The notes under the pieces are model-generated. The model saw nothing but the letters and a program-made list of their open reading frames with translations. It had not been told where the DNA came from and did not search any database. Of a stretch of 38,429 nucleotides of DNA, positions 1 to 9,889 are shown one piece after another (positions within the stretch are counted from its first letter, which is position 1; every line of letters starts with the position of its first letter). The position numbers and the translations under genes are program-made. Source of the stretch: Reticulitermes lucifugus (taxonomy: Eukaryota > Arthropoda > Insecta > Blattodea > Rhinotermitidae); the NCBI GenBank assembly GCA_026260175.1, contig JAKCWW010005011.1, positions 1-38,429 on the forward strand, in the 5' to 3' direction.

Positions 1-55
<55 letters not shown>

Positions 56-72
56 GCGCGCGCACGCACGCC
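1..72. repeat. (CA)n/(CG)n microsatellite
   Basis: Uninterrupted CA dinucleotides run from the window edge to about position 52, pass into CG dinucleotides to about 61, then decay into CGCACGCACGC. The array is cut by the window start, so its true length is unknown. Such tracts are prone to length change and can adopt Z-DNA; no function can be assigned. Confidence 0.95.
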
Positions 73-1600
73 CAGCAAGATGGCTTAAGTTGTAACACTT
101 GTGACTGTCTTTCGTGAGGTTCCGTGTTCGACTCATGACCGGAACGCAGATTCTCGTGACCGCTGTTACGATATTTTGCGATTTAACTCCGTGTAGGTGG
201 GTATTTACCTGCAATACTACGCGTCAGCACATCCCAAAAGATCGTTAAAAGCCAAATCTCATATCCCAACCAAGGATTCTCGTAGTTTAGTTCAGTTGTT
301 TCGGGCTAATACCACGCAGCGCCTTGAAATATAGAGATATTACTCGTATAAAGGACGAAATACCGTCAGCACAACTATTTTGTGCCACTATTCATTTATT
401 TGAAGGCAAAATGTTTCGACCAACGTACAGAATTTCTCACGTGAATTTCTTTTTCAGTCTCTTAGACTCCTGATTAATTTACGTTAGGTTGTCTTTAAGA
501 AGTTTAGCCTTTTTTTTCACTTTGAATTAAGGGAATTAAATGAAGAGGTACAGCACAGTTTTAGTAGAAAGAAGACAATGAATTTATAATTTGTTTAGTG
601 ACTAGTTTCCAACATGACTCCATGCATTAACTCGGTGCCAATCGGAACGTAGACCGCACTTTGTCCATTGTGACAGGTTCTTTTCACATTTTTTAACTTT
701 GAATCCAGAAGTAAGTAATGACCACGTGATTCGTGTCAACCACTTGGAAAACGGCCTAAGAATACAGCAGAAAGATAAAGTTAGAAAAACCATTAAGACA
801 TGCGGTCCCTTTTGACAATTTGAATGGATTTACGTGGTACAACGGCGTCCTACGTATTAAGAGAACAAAGGATTTATGATTTATTTACTCTCCGAATTTT
901 TCTTACAGAGTTTTGATTTCATAAGGCGTCAGTGCTCGGTTACCGCCAGCCGTAGGGCACAAAGTTAATATGGGTGGTTCGTTTCGCATCAGTTGGTGCT
1001 GAAAATAAAGATTTAAGGAATGACCATGTGAATCGGCTCAGCTGTTTGGAAAAAAGCCGGAACTTTCGGGGTGGAAAAAAATAAGATAAACAGGCCATCA
1101 TGACTTTCGGGGCTTTGTGACAGATCGAAATGACCTTACCACGAGGTCACGAAAAACGGGAAAGAAACACTGTCTGTGACGTACTTTAAATATCTGCGTG
1201 TTTTGGGCATTGGCTATTGATATAAGCTTTTCATTCACTTTTAGGAGAGGCGTGTGTGTTTGTGTGTGTATTTTATTGTGTTTTGTTGCAGCTTTTTGCC
1301 GTTGGATAAAGTTGTGCTAGGTCATGGGTTGGCTAGAATAATGTCCGTGGTATATTGTTAGATGGTAGCCAGAAGATATTTGGCTTGAAGCCATAGTGAT
1401 TTTAAAGTTCAAACATACACGGTAGTGCAGTTAATGCAATCCTTCCTGCCTGTTGGAAACAGTGTAATTAAATGTTCTGTATTAATGTTGGGTTAAATCG
1501 AAATGGAGGATATTGCAAACTGTATAACATTACAGTCCGTTAAGGCAGGAATATTTTTTTTTTTTGCTCTCATATCCAGATCTGCCACACAGTGAGAGCC
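73..1600. other. Non-coding stretch, nothing recognised
   Basis: No convincing coding segment, splice-flanked exon or known repeat was seen here. The longest ORF is a 63-codon minus-strand frame at 602-793 with no recognisable domain. A 13-base T run lies near 1554-1566. The stretch is treated as intron. Confidence 0.5.
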
Positions 1601-1614
1601 CGGTCTTGTTTTCT

Positions 1615-1662
1615 AGAATTACAGGGGTAGAAGGTAGAAGGTAGAAGGTAGAATTACAGGGG
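1615..1662. repeat. 7-bp tandem repeat (GTAGAAG) between 14-bp direct repeats
   Basis: GTAGAAG is repeated about four times (1627-1653). The string TAGAATTACAGGGG occurs on both sides, at 1615-1628 and 1649-1662. This looks like a local slippage duplication. It overlaps the start of a decayed SINE C fragment. Confidence 0.8.
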
Positions 1663-1745
1663 CGTGAAGCTGACCACTGACCTCTGATCCGTCTAGTACC
1701 GATTTGCAGATTGTGTGGAGGTTTACTGCCACACCTACATAGCTT
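1655..1745 (+). repeat. Decayed SINE C fragment (3' half)
   Basis: GGGGCGTGAAGCTGACCACTG, then CTCTGATCCGTCTAG and a G-rich segment ending GTGGAGGTTTAC, resembles the better copy at 15530-15590 (GGGGCGTGAAGCTAGCAACT, CACCTCCATCTAATGCC, GAGTGGAGCTGTAC). Several substitutions and indels make this a tentative call. Confidence 0.35.
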
Positions 1746-1749
1746 GGTA

Positions 1750-2400
1750 CTTAGGCACTAGGGAAAGTTTACTGTAAGACGACAGATAAATTATTTTATA
1801 ATGATAAGTTAGCTGTCTTTTTATTTAATATTATCCAATTTTATTAACTTCGTTTTACTTCAAGTTTTTCATATAATGGAGCTTGAAGTGCGTCCTTAAA
1901 GCTTCTTATATTAGCGTTTGTAACGAGCCTTTATCGTCCCATGTGTTGTTCCTCTTCCTTGGTGACATATTCTGTTACTCTTCACGTTCATTAAGAATGA
2001 AGTACATGTATAAACGTTTTATGGGGGGAGGGGGGGGGTTGTCTTGCTCAAAGCTAGCGACGCAGAAAGTCGTTTAGTTGATCTCTGTAGCTCCTGACGT
2101 TTAAATTCCAGACAAATTATTACTGTTCTGAGTTTTGTCCAGAACGTGGCTCAGGGAAGACAAGCAGTTCCCCCTGGATATGTAATTTCACGGGCGTCAC
2201 GCCTTTTGATGACAGTGTGATGGTAGTTAAACCAAAAGCTATTTTCTTTTCTCAAGGATATTACAGGAAGATGATTCGTCTCGTGTTTAACGACACTTTT
2301 CCAACTAAATTTACAGGATGCAATTTCAGAAGCTCAAGGCGTTGAATATCAAGGTTCAGTCTTTTGGAACATAACGTCATGCAGCTTGAGAGATCATTAT
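1750..2400. other. Non-coding stretch, nothing recognised
   Basis: No domain-bearing ORF or repeat family was identified. A G-rich run (GGGGGGAGGGGGGGGG) lies near 2023-2038. The short overlapping ORFs here show no protein signature. Confidence 0.45.
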
Positions 2401-2411
2401 CGACGTTTTGG

Positions 2412-2545
2412 AGGAACCTGCTGCCTCTATTATTAGGGTAAGGTGTCCTGAAGAAGGAGACGAGAAATTCTTCGTGAAAGTTGGTAAGCATTTACCAATG
2501 TACACGGTGTCACATTCCAAAGACCGTATTTTGAAATGTACGGAT
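2412..2545 (+). repeat. Diverged terminal-repeat fragment of the CCGAAACGTTGG family
   Basis: The order CCTGAAGAAGGAGA, then AGTTGGTAAGCATTTACCAA, then GTGTCACATTCC..AAGACC matches the order in clearer copies at 5872-5950 and 18060-18150: GAAGATGG, CCGAAACGT, GGTAAACAATTACC, CCAGAAGA. It is probably the terminal part of a Penelope-like or related retroelement; the class is an inference. The 103-codon ORF through it (2408-2719) is not regarded as a gene. Confidence 0.4.
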
Positions 2546-2549
2546 TTTT

Positions 2550-3955
2550 TCAGTTGCAAGATGATTGTGATACGAGAAGTGGAGAAGACTGAAAGGGAAC
2601 AGTCAGGGCACAGAGTTATCATTTATTTGGAGAAAACCGGAAGAAACACAAAGTTTCTGTTGTGTTGTGCGCACACGGAAAGAGGCCTCATGCGTTGTGT
2701 CTTATTCGGCATGAAATAATTCCTATAGTTCATATAACGCCATTAAATAGCCCAGGAAAATCGGGTACCCTAAATGTTGCCTTTTTTTTTCTTAAGATGA
2801 TGTATTGGAAATATTTTGTATTTCAGTCGGTTTTCTTATCGGTCCTGATATTTTATCGCAGTGGATTTCAATTAAATTTGGTACTAGCGAGTCTACGTTT
2901 GCTGACAGTGCACAATAATGACTGAGGTAACCTGTAATGTGGAGAATTAACTGCGGAACTGATTTAATATTTTGAACTGTCCACCGCATATTATCAGGGT
3001 GATGAAATATAAGACGTCCAGACAAGTGGGGCATATAGCTACGAACGGTTAGATAATGAATCCCAACAAGATCTTGGTCGGAGAACGTCACCAGGGTGAA
3101 GTGGGGTTTTAGGCCTATGTGAAGATACTATTAAAATGGATATGTATGTCAGAGAAATAATGTGCGAAGGGATGGATTGCTTGGTTCTGGCACAAGATAG
3201 GATCCATTGGCGAGCACACGATTATGAATGTTAGGATACGATGAGAACCGGTAATGCAGCATGGAGATTTTTAACTGACGTTCTTCATTTGTTGTATAAC
3301 AGAAATTAATGTGCGCTTAATGATTATGAATGCTGTTGATGAAGCGGTAGTGGCCTTTTTTTTAGGAAGTATTCCAGTTTTTTAATGGGCTTATGTATTA
3401 CAGCTCGCTCTGCGCGTTACACCTTCAGTAGCAGTTCGTGTGTCAAACAAGTCATTCAGTGTCTCTCGGCTGTCACGATTGTCATATGTGTGAACTATTT
3501 CCAAATTCTGGCCTTGTATAGTTTGTGAGACATTACTTGTTCATTAAAGGCTAGTGATAAATTCATTTATTTTCAATTATCGCAGAATTACCGTACATAT
3601 TACTTACATTGCGTCTGTTTCGAATGAAATCATTTACCTCTTTGTAGGCAAAGTGACTACAGAATGTGGTGGAATAATAAAATGAATAAAAAGGAAATGA
3701 AGATTTTACGATTCCCTGTCTGTACGCTTTTACCGCACAGTAGGCAGGTAACTAACACAGCTATAATAATCACATTTAGAGTTCTCGGTTCCTCACACAT
3801 TAGCACCATCTGTTAATATGCACATGTATATTGGCTATACTGGATAGTGGAAGGCCTAGCAGAACCAGTTTCGTCGACTCAATTGTTTTACTACAGGTGA
3901 TCATAAGAAGTTCTGTCTCGTCTTCATCGAACTGTCAGAGATGTGCCGTTTATTG
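2550..3955. other. Non-coding stretch, nothing recognised
   Basis: Ordinary AT-leaning sequence. Short ORFs on both strands have no recognisable domains, and no tRNA, snoRNA or exon signature was seen. Confidence 0.45.
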
Positions 3956-3960
3956 TGTAA

Positions 3961-4171
3961 TACAGAGTGTTCCACTTAAAACCGGCCCGCTTGCACGGCG
4001 AAATCAAGAAAGGGTTTTGTTTCTTAATTTTTGGCACACTCAGTGCACACTCGTACAGAAGATGTTGGAAATGAGATCCTTGTGAAGCGATACAGTTTTG
4101 TGCGCGTGGATAAAAAATCCTTTCTTGATTTCACCGTGCAATCGGGTCGGTTTTAAGTGGAACACTCTGTA
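3961..4171. mobile_element. MITE with 53-bp terminal inverted repeats, TA target site
   Basis: The left end (3961-4013) begins TACAGAGTGTTCCACTTAAA. The right end (4119-4171) is its reverse complement, with 50 of 53 positions matching by eye. TA lies at both outer boundaries, as expected for a Tc1/mariner (IS630-type) target duplication. The interior of about 105 bp has no transposase. It is a short non-autonomous element, fairly recent given the high arm identity. The family name is not known to me. Confidence 0.88.
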
Positions 4172-4199
4172 TTATCAGTTATAACAGTCATCGTTGGTT

Positions 4200-4440
4200 T
4201 ATTTTTCTACACATCATTATTTATGGAATCTGTCTCTTTGCATACTCTCAGCGGCGGGGTGTGGGGGTGGTTTCTGTGATCCAAAGTGTGATCAGAACTG
4301 ATTACGTTTTTATATCATCCAAATGTCTTGGTTTCTTCTACAGTCGTTCGCGTACATGCGTACAACTATGCTTTTGGGTGCATCTTTGGCCTTTTTCCAG
4401 GCTTCACTTCCGTGGAGGAGAGATGGCAGAACTAACGTGT
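4200..4440. other. Short unassigned interval
   Basis: Sequence between the MITE and the SINE A tail. Only a 62-codon ORF is present, without a recognisable domain. Confidence 0.4.
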
Positions 4441-4443
4441 TAT

Positions 4444-4745
4444 GAATGATGATGATGATGATTTCTTTTTATTTATTGAAGGGCCCCTCAGCAGATGCTA
4501 CGGACGCACCGCAGCCTTCAAGGCTTATTGTGCAACCCTATGAGAAAGATGGTGAGGTTTTTTCTGTCTTTCCATTTTAATGGAGCACCGGTGGAATGAA
4601 ATTGACAGGGGAAAACCGAAGTACTCGGAGAAAACCCTGTCCCAGTGCCACTTTGCCCACCAAAAATCCTACATGGACCGACCCGGGATCGAACCCGGAC
4701 CTTCGCATTAAGAGGCCGGCGACTAACCGCCTGAGCAATGGCCTG
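4444..4745 (-). mobile_element. tRNA-derived SINE, family A (copy 1) with (ATC)n tail
   Basis: Read on the minus strand, the element starts near 4745 with a tRNA-like head. An A-box-like TTGCTCAGGCGGTTAG is followed by a canonical B box GGGTTCGATCCCGGG near 4683-4697. A conserved body follows (CACTGGGACAGGGTTTTCTC, then TGCGGTGCGTCCGTAGCAT). The 3' end is GGGGCCCTTCAATAAATAAA and then a short ATC repeat (4444-4463). Internal promoter boxes would allow RNA polymerase III transcription; movement would need a partner LINE. The head is slightly truncated compared with the copy at 36147-36422. Confidence 0.85.
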
Positions 4746-4749
4746 ATGA

Positions 4750-5530
4750 GGTGATAAATTTGATGTTTGAGCTTGTCATGTTAGTGACTGTGAAAAATAC
4801 TAGCGTGTGGGATGAGATGCAGTGTAGTCTAGAAAAATATGTTTCATAGAGACCTGCTGCCTGTACCCAGATAACAGAACCAGGAGGTTCCTCTGAAATT
4901 TCGGTGGAGATATACTAGCCTACACGGCGTCACCTCCCTGAAGACAGCGATGTTCATTATCGTTAGTGTTTTGATGTGGCTTTTCCCAGTCTGTCAGCGT
5001 TTCAAATTAATTATATTCTGTTCATTGCTGTTTCGGTCTTTAGTTTGGGTTCAGCATCGGGATGTTTGTTCTGTAATCCAATTATGTTATACTTAAAATG
5101 CTTGAACTTTATTCCTGCAAGTTGTATGAACTGGGCGACCAGAGGGGTAAAAGTTCCACCCAGTTAACTTCTGCGTCATTCATGCACATCAGCCGATTCG
5201 CGTCACGGTATCATGGATACGTGAATATCGCAGAAACGGAAAAAGGGAAATAATGAACTTGATATTATTTTTGTTACCAGCATAATGATTTAGAGAGGTA
5301 AAATTCTTTGGAAATGAGGCAGGAAGGATGGGGTTCAGATAATGGCTTAAAGGGCAGCAGACCGAATAAACATGTACTACAGGACCAAGCGCTTCAACAC
5401 AGCCTTATCCAAAACGCAAAATTCCACACGATCGTGAGCCAGTTCCAGCCACCTCCTATTCTTGCAACGTGTTTCTTAATTAAACTAATTCACTGCCGTG
5501 CCGAATATTGAGGTGGGACGGCTGGCACTC
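4750..5530. other. Non-coding stretch, nothing recognised
   Basis: No repeat family or coding exon was identified. The 63- to 67-codon ORFs here lack domains. Confidence 0.45.
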
Positions 5531-5539
5531 CTGCTTGAT

Positions 5540-5690
5540 ATGTGGGGGTCCCGGTTTTAAATATCGGCCCTGAGACTGGTTACCCTGACAGATGTTTCAA
5601 GTCTCCCAGACAAATGCCACGATTTAATCTCAAAGTAGGCCGCGAACTTTTCTTGACACGACTTTCCCAGGGATTTGGAAGGTATAATAA
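5540..5690 (+). repeat. SINE-like fragment, family E (copy 1)
   Basis: A decayed B-box-like GTCCCGGTTTTAAATATCGG is followed by CTGACAGATGTTT, CAGACAAATGCCACGAT and AGTAGGCCGCGAAC. The order resembles 11565-11700 (CTGACGGAGGTTT, GCAGGCAGAGTGCGGGAC, GGCCACGACCAC) and tRNA-SINE tails widespread in insects. Divergence is high. Confidence 0.45.
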
Positions 5691-5777
5691 TAAAATGTTC
5701 AGAAACGAAAAGTCAGGGAAGAATTTTTATATAGTAAATGGTTGAATGTGAGTGAAAATGTAGCATGTAAGAGAGTA

Positions 5778-6152
5778 TTAACCCTTTAAGGACGAAACGT
5801 AATGTGTTTTGTATGAAGACCCATACCACGCAGTAAACACTGCCCATCTGGGAAGTCCACTTTTCTTGACCCTTGAAGATGGGACCGATACGTTGTCCCG
5901 AAACGTCGGTAAACAATTACCACTCGACGCCGCGTAATACCCCAGAAGAGCGCAGATCTCATCAACATCGTGGCGGAAGCCTGAAATCACTGTCCATCTC
6001 GGTTATAAAATACGAGTTTTGTACAGGAAAAAGTCGCTCTTTGTGCTGAGATCCATTCAAAACATATAATTGCATCCGATGGCCACAGTGTAGAATTTTT
6101 GAATGCTATACGTTGTGGTACTTAGAAATACCGCTGACCTTTAAAAGGTTAA
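5778..6152 (+). mobile_element. piggyBac-like non-autonomous element, 375 bp
   Basis: TTAA stands at both borders (5778-5781 and 6149-6152). The adjoining ends are inverted: CCCTTTAAGGACG at the left and, reverse-complemented, CCTTTTAAAGGTC at the right. A TTAA target with CCYTTT termini is characteristic of piggyBac-type transposons. The interior includes a CCGAAACGTCGGTAAAC segment (5895-5920) and CCAGAAGAGCGCAGATC, followed by AGAATTTTTGAATGC near 6092-6106. A truncated relative lies at 25293-25482. The three overlapping minus-strand ORFs (60-70 codons) are repeat translations, not genes. Whether the interior was captured from another element is unknown. Confidence 0.6.
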
Positions 6153-6460
6153 ACTGTACAAAAACAACGGAGGTTTAAAAAAGACGGAAGAGTAGAGAGG
6201 AACATTCCGAAATTCGAACCCGGATCGTGATGGGCGCTGTGAGATCTGGTCTGTCTCGGGGAAGTATCAGTCATGGTTTTGTGTGTGTATGCGTGCGTGC
6301 GTGCGCTACGTGAACAAGGGAGAATGGATTTGATGAGGGAGGTTCTAGTTCCGCGAGCTGTATACAGCAATTTTATAGCCCAGCGAACCTCCATTTTTCT
6401 AAACGCGTTCTGTAATATAAAACAGAGGTTTTGAAGCGGTACAGGGGAAAGGGGGGTTTG
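6153..6460. other. Unassigned, with short GTGC-rich run
   Basis: Contains a small GTGTGTGTATGCGTGCGTGCG run near 6279-6304. No other repeat or coding segment was seen. Confidence 0.4.
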
Positions 6461-6462
6461 GT

Positions 6463-6930
6463 TTGGTTGGAGGTGAAATCAATATTTTATTTCCACAAAT
6501 TAGAGGAGGATTACACTTCGTTACACTCGGTATTGGAATAAGCACAGCGTCATCTAACGATACTTTGATGTCTCATAATGAGTCATGTTTATCAAAACAA
6601 AAAGATACTGTTATAGTTGCTAATGGATTTGATAGGACTGAAGGGACTCTCTTGCTTCCTTTGTGCTGTAAAAATATTATCACTGTGAAATGCGACATGC
6701 ATGATGGGGCGATAATCTTAAAATATGACACAGAGCTAATGACTTCTGAAGAGGAAGACGCGAGTGTTTTGTTTTCACTGCCGTGTTCTGTTGTTTGTCC
6801 ATTAGTGCAGTCATTATGTTGCTGTTGTCAGCCCATCAATAACTTATCAGCAGATCGATTAGTTGGTTGTTTTCTGCCACCGTATCACTTACTGAATTCG
6901 TATACTCCATCTGATTTTATTAGGACGTGA
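6463..6930 (+). CDS. Unassigned 155-codon ORF, doubtful gene
   Basis: An ATG-to-stop frame of 155 codons, one of the longer ORFs not explained by a tandem repeat. The protein would have a mixed N-terminal half, an acidic run (MTSEEEDAS near residue 93-101) and a cysteine cluster (CSVVCPLVQSLCCCCQP near residue 107-123). I recognise no domain, signal peptide or membrane segment, and there is no close promoter or polyadenylation evidence. A frame of this length can arise by chance in 38 kb of six-frame sequence. It could also be part of an uncharacterised repeat. Confidence 0.15.
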   Translation: MVGGEINILFPQIRGGLHFVTLGIGISTASSNDTLMSHNESCLSKQKDTVIVANGFDRTEGTLLLPLCCKNIITVKCDMHDGAIILKYDTELMTSEEEDASVLFSLPCSVVCPLVQSLCCCCQPINNLSADRLVGCFLPPYHLLNSYTPSDFIRT

Positions 6931-7160
6931 TGAAGAAATATGAGTCGCTGCAGACATGAAGTACGTAGAGGGTATAGAAGAAAGGTTAGTACCTATGTAC
7001 CTCAAGATGACGTAGGTGAAATGATAATATTAAAATTTATTATGTGTAAATAGTTTTTGAAGATGTGAGGTAGTCAGTGTTTGTTGAGTAACAAGTGTAC
7101 TGGCGAAGACCATTGTGAAATTGGGGTCTGTGAAAGCAGATCATTTTCTGAGGGCTGCAT
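6931..7160. other. Unassigned interval
   Basis: AT-rich sequence downstream of the 155-codon ORF; nothing recognised. Confidence 0.4.
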
Positions 7161-7164
7161 CAGG

Positions 7165-7215
7165 GTCGCACCCAAGGGGGGGGGCTGCCGGGCTGCGGCT
7201 TGCACTGTGGGAGAT
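7165..7215 (+). repeat. hAT-like terminal fragment
   Basis: GGGTCGCACCCAAGG followed by a G run and GGCTGCCGG closely matches the left end of the element at 26042-26435 (GGGCGCACCCAAGGGG, GGGGGGCTGCCCC). Only one end is recognisable here. Confidence 0.5.
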
Positions 7216-7219
7216 CAGA

Positions 7220-7600
7220 AGTGAAATTAAGCTTAGTCACCTGAGATGTAACTCATGTAGTTTGATAGATGGTAACAATTTTTCGGAGGAACTCAGTACC
7301 TTTATATTTAGGGCAGGAAAGTGAGACCCAGAATGTGGGGCCAGCAGATTTTTCCGAAACATCGCTACCTCTCTACCCAGCGGCACGGCTTCATGTCCCA
7401 GAAGACTGTAACACTGCTAGCCGTAGGAAACTCAAATTTGAGAATCAAATGGTTCTTCTTGTAGAATGTTGTACAGGATTTTCATTATATGACGCTGCTC
7501 TAATCCGACGTTAAGTTTTGAACTAGTCTAGGCCTGCTGATTTTTACAAAAATGTTCGCAGCGCCATAATTTGAGAAACTCATATAATGCGACCGAGTTA
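7220..7600. other. Non-coding stretch, nothing recognised
   Basis: An 81-codon ORF (7269-7514) lies here without recognisable domains. A CCGAAACATCGCTACC string near 7354 may be a remnant of the CCGAAAC repeat family, but nothing around it supports the call. Confidence 0.4.
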
Positions 7601-7606
7601 TTAAAG

Positions 7607-7636
7607 ATTATTATTATTATTATTATTATTATTATT
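7607..7636. repeat. (ATT)n microsatellite
   Basis: About ten ATT/TTA trinucleotides in a row with no interruption. Confidence 0.95.
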
Positions 7637-7789
7637 GGACACATGACGTTAAGTTTGTCAGAGTTCAGGCAGTTATGATTGTTGCCATTTCCTGATGTTA
7701 ATAGCTGTGCAACCAAATCGTATTCTTTAGAATCTGTCTAGGTTCATGGAGCCACGTTCTTGAAACGCTAATTTTATATAACCCGAAAG

Positions 7790-8140
7790 TTCATTACCGT
7801 GTTCACAAGAGCCCGCCACTTGTCCCTGTTCTGTGCCAGATGAATCCAGTCCACGCGATCGCATCCTGTTTCTTTAATATCCAATTTTTTGTTATCCTCC
7901 CATCCACTCTTAGGTCTAACAAGAGACATTTTCGTTTTTTTTCCCCCCACCAAAACTCTGTATGCCTTGTTCCTGTTATCCATCCTTGCCATATGCGCCA
8001 CCTTTCTTATATTTCTTGATTTGATCACTCTATGAATACTTGACGAGGGGTACAAATCGTGAAGCTCCTAATATGTATGTCCAGCCTCCTGTTACTTCCC
8101 CGGCACCATGTTCTCGAAAACTCTCAGCGTGTTTGTTCTT
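7790..8140 (-). pseudogene. Non-LTR retrotransposon C-terminal fragment (copy R1)
   Basis: The minus-strand translation contains, in order, TLRVFENMV, a stop, then LYPSSSIHRVIKSRNIRKVAHMA, YRVLVGGK, GWEDNKKLDIKE and DWIHLAQNRDKWRALVNTVM. This order is shared with R4 at 27065-27500 and matches, from memory, the end of endonuclease-reverse transcriptase proteins of RTE-like LINEs in arthropods. Only the tail beyond the reverse transcriptase survives, with at least one internal stop. It is a dead, 5'-truncated insertion; the LINE clade is an inference. Confidence 0.7.
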
Positions 8141-8149
8141 CCCGTAATG

Positions 8150-9435
8150 TCGACACTAAATGTGACGTTCATCTCACACAACAAGCAAAATTATATTTCT
8201 GTAGACTTTAGTCTTCTGTATTTTTAGACAGTAGCAGGAAAGAAAAAATTCCGGACCGGATATTAGCAAGCAATAGTTACTTGTTAGAATCTAACATAGG
8301 CTACATGCAAATTGTATTAGTACGTATGAGCAAAAGTTCTGTATGTAAATATCATAACTAGGTTTCCTTTGATACTTTGCTCCTAGTTATAACAGTCAGT
8401 CGTTAATGAACATGGCTGACTGATATTCAGATTGGTGTCGGTCTCACCAGGCGCCAGCTAAGGTATCAGAGTAGGCCACGGCACGGTTTTTGTTTTTAAT
8501 TTACACATCAGTGAGAGAATTCCAACTCGTTATCTTTTATGTAAGATACTTATGTTTGACTGACGCATCAAATAATGCAGGTGTTACATTGGAACAAAAT
8601 TAAACTTTTGCAGTTTGCAATGTAAGGCGCTCGAACGAGACATTTGATTCACATTCGTTTTATAGTGGCGGAGATGCATGCGGGCACATGGTGCAGCTTC
8701 TGCATGATGTACCATTTTCATGTACTGCGTATGTTGGCTGCAGAGTGATTAACTCCCTGGCGCACAGCGATTTCAATGTGTGCCACGTGCTGTAGTAGCA
8801 AAATACCGTGAATCTTCCCCACAGAGTTTACTTATTTCTGTAGCCTAACCTTTGTACAGTTATCCGAATAAATTGCTAATATTTTTGAAGCAGTATTAAT
8901 TAACTGGTGCTTGTAATTGAGGCATCGTGTTTTCTGTGAGTCATGAACTGAATTCTTAAATATTATTCAGATTAATTTCAAGCTTCAGACTGCTATAAGA
9001 ATTAATAAACTTTAGGTGTAAGTGAAAATAATGCTATATACAGAAGCTTTGAAATTTGTAAGGTTTTCCTGAAACTCATTCAGTTTAATTCTCATAAAAG
9101 CTTGCTTGCTCATTTACAAGTGTTACGTAGGATGACCGCAGACATGTGATGTTTATTTTCATGATTCAGCTTTAGAAAAAAATGTCTTGTAGTTACGCCA
9201 TGGCACGTGTTTTCTGTAACAACACTTTTTGTCTGCGTGAAATGAACGAATATTGTTGAGTTTGCTGCTGTTCCTGTGTGCTGGCTGTCATTCACCTTGT
9301 TCCAGATGACAGATAAACGCCTCTGACGGTTCATTCTATTCTGAGTTCCTTGCAAACTGTTGTCATCGGGCCGATCATGCCATCCTCGTCACTAGCCGAT
9401 ATAAATGTTGCTATCTAAACTTCTGGTTTCTAATG
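8150..9435. other. Non-coding stretch, nothing recognised
   Basis: AT-rich sequence with no long ORF apart from an 81-codon minus-strand frame at 9110-9355 that has no domain. No repeat family was identified. Confidence 0.45.
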
Positions 9436-9439
9436 CCAA

Positions 9440-9595
9440 AGTATAAGTATAAAGGAAGCAAGTAGGAAAGTTCAAAAGAAAGGAAGAAGGCAGGATAGGG
9501 GTAAGAAAAGGAAGTAATAAGTATACAAAAGAGTGACAAGATAAAGACACGAGGATCGTAAGGAGCAAAAAAATAATAGAATTTGCGTTGAGCAG
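9440..9595. repeat. Purine-rich low-complexity tract
   Basis: The + strand is dominated by A and G, with many AAGGAAG and AGAAAGG motifs. It sits directly before the 35-bp minisatellite. No coding content. Confidence 0.6.
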
Positions 9596-9616
9596 TGAAT
9601 AGTGTCTTATCCTTTG

Positions 9617-9882
9617 TTAGTTCCCGCTTATGGATAGTTTTTTGGTCCCTATTAATTCCCGCTTATGAATAGTTTTTCAGTCCATATTAATTCCCGCTTA
9701 TGAATAGTTTTTCGGTCCTCATTAATTCCCTCTTATGAATAGTTTTGCGGTCCCTATTAATTCCCGCTTATGAATAGTTTTTCAGTCCATATTAATTCCC
9801 GCTTATGAATAGTTTTTCGGTCCTTATTAATTCCCGATTATGAATAGTTTTTCGGTGTCCCTTAATTCCCCTTTATGAAATC
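9617..9882. repeat. 35-bp minisatellite with trimeric higher-order pattern
   Basis: About 7.5 copies of a 35-bp unit containing TTAATTCCCGCTTATGAATA and GTTTTTC(A/G)GTCC; unit landmarks fall at 9626, 9661, 9696, 9731, 9766, 9801, 9836 and 9871. Units 2 and 5 are identical, units 3 and 6 differ at one base, and units 1 and 4 share the ending GGTCCCTA. This indicates a later duplication of a three-unit, 105-bp block. Confidence 0.95.
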
Positions 9883-9889
9883 TGAAGGT

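Noticed and set aside
2408..2719. 103-codon + strand ORF starting MEEPAASIIRV
   Set aside because: Its first half follows a dispersed repeat motif (CCTGAAGAAGG ... GGTAAGCATTTACC) seen elsewhere in the window. An opposite-strand ORF covers the same bases and no domain is present.
4679..4745. Possible tRNA gene (also at 20575-20637 and 36357-36422)
   Set aside because: A- and B-box motifs are present and tRNA-like, but each is the head of a 276-bp SINE, and I could not fold a complete cloverleaf with a clear anticodon stem.
5713..5990. Three overlapping minus-strand ORFs including one starting MISGFRHDVDE
   Set aside because: They translate the interior of the TTAA-flanked repeat. Strings of this kind appear in many spurious insect gene models.
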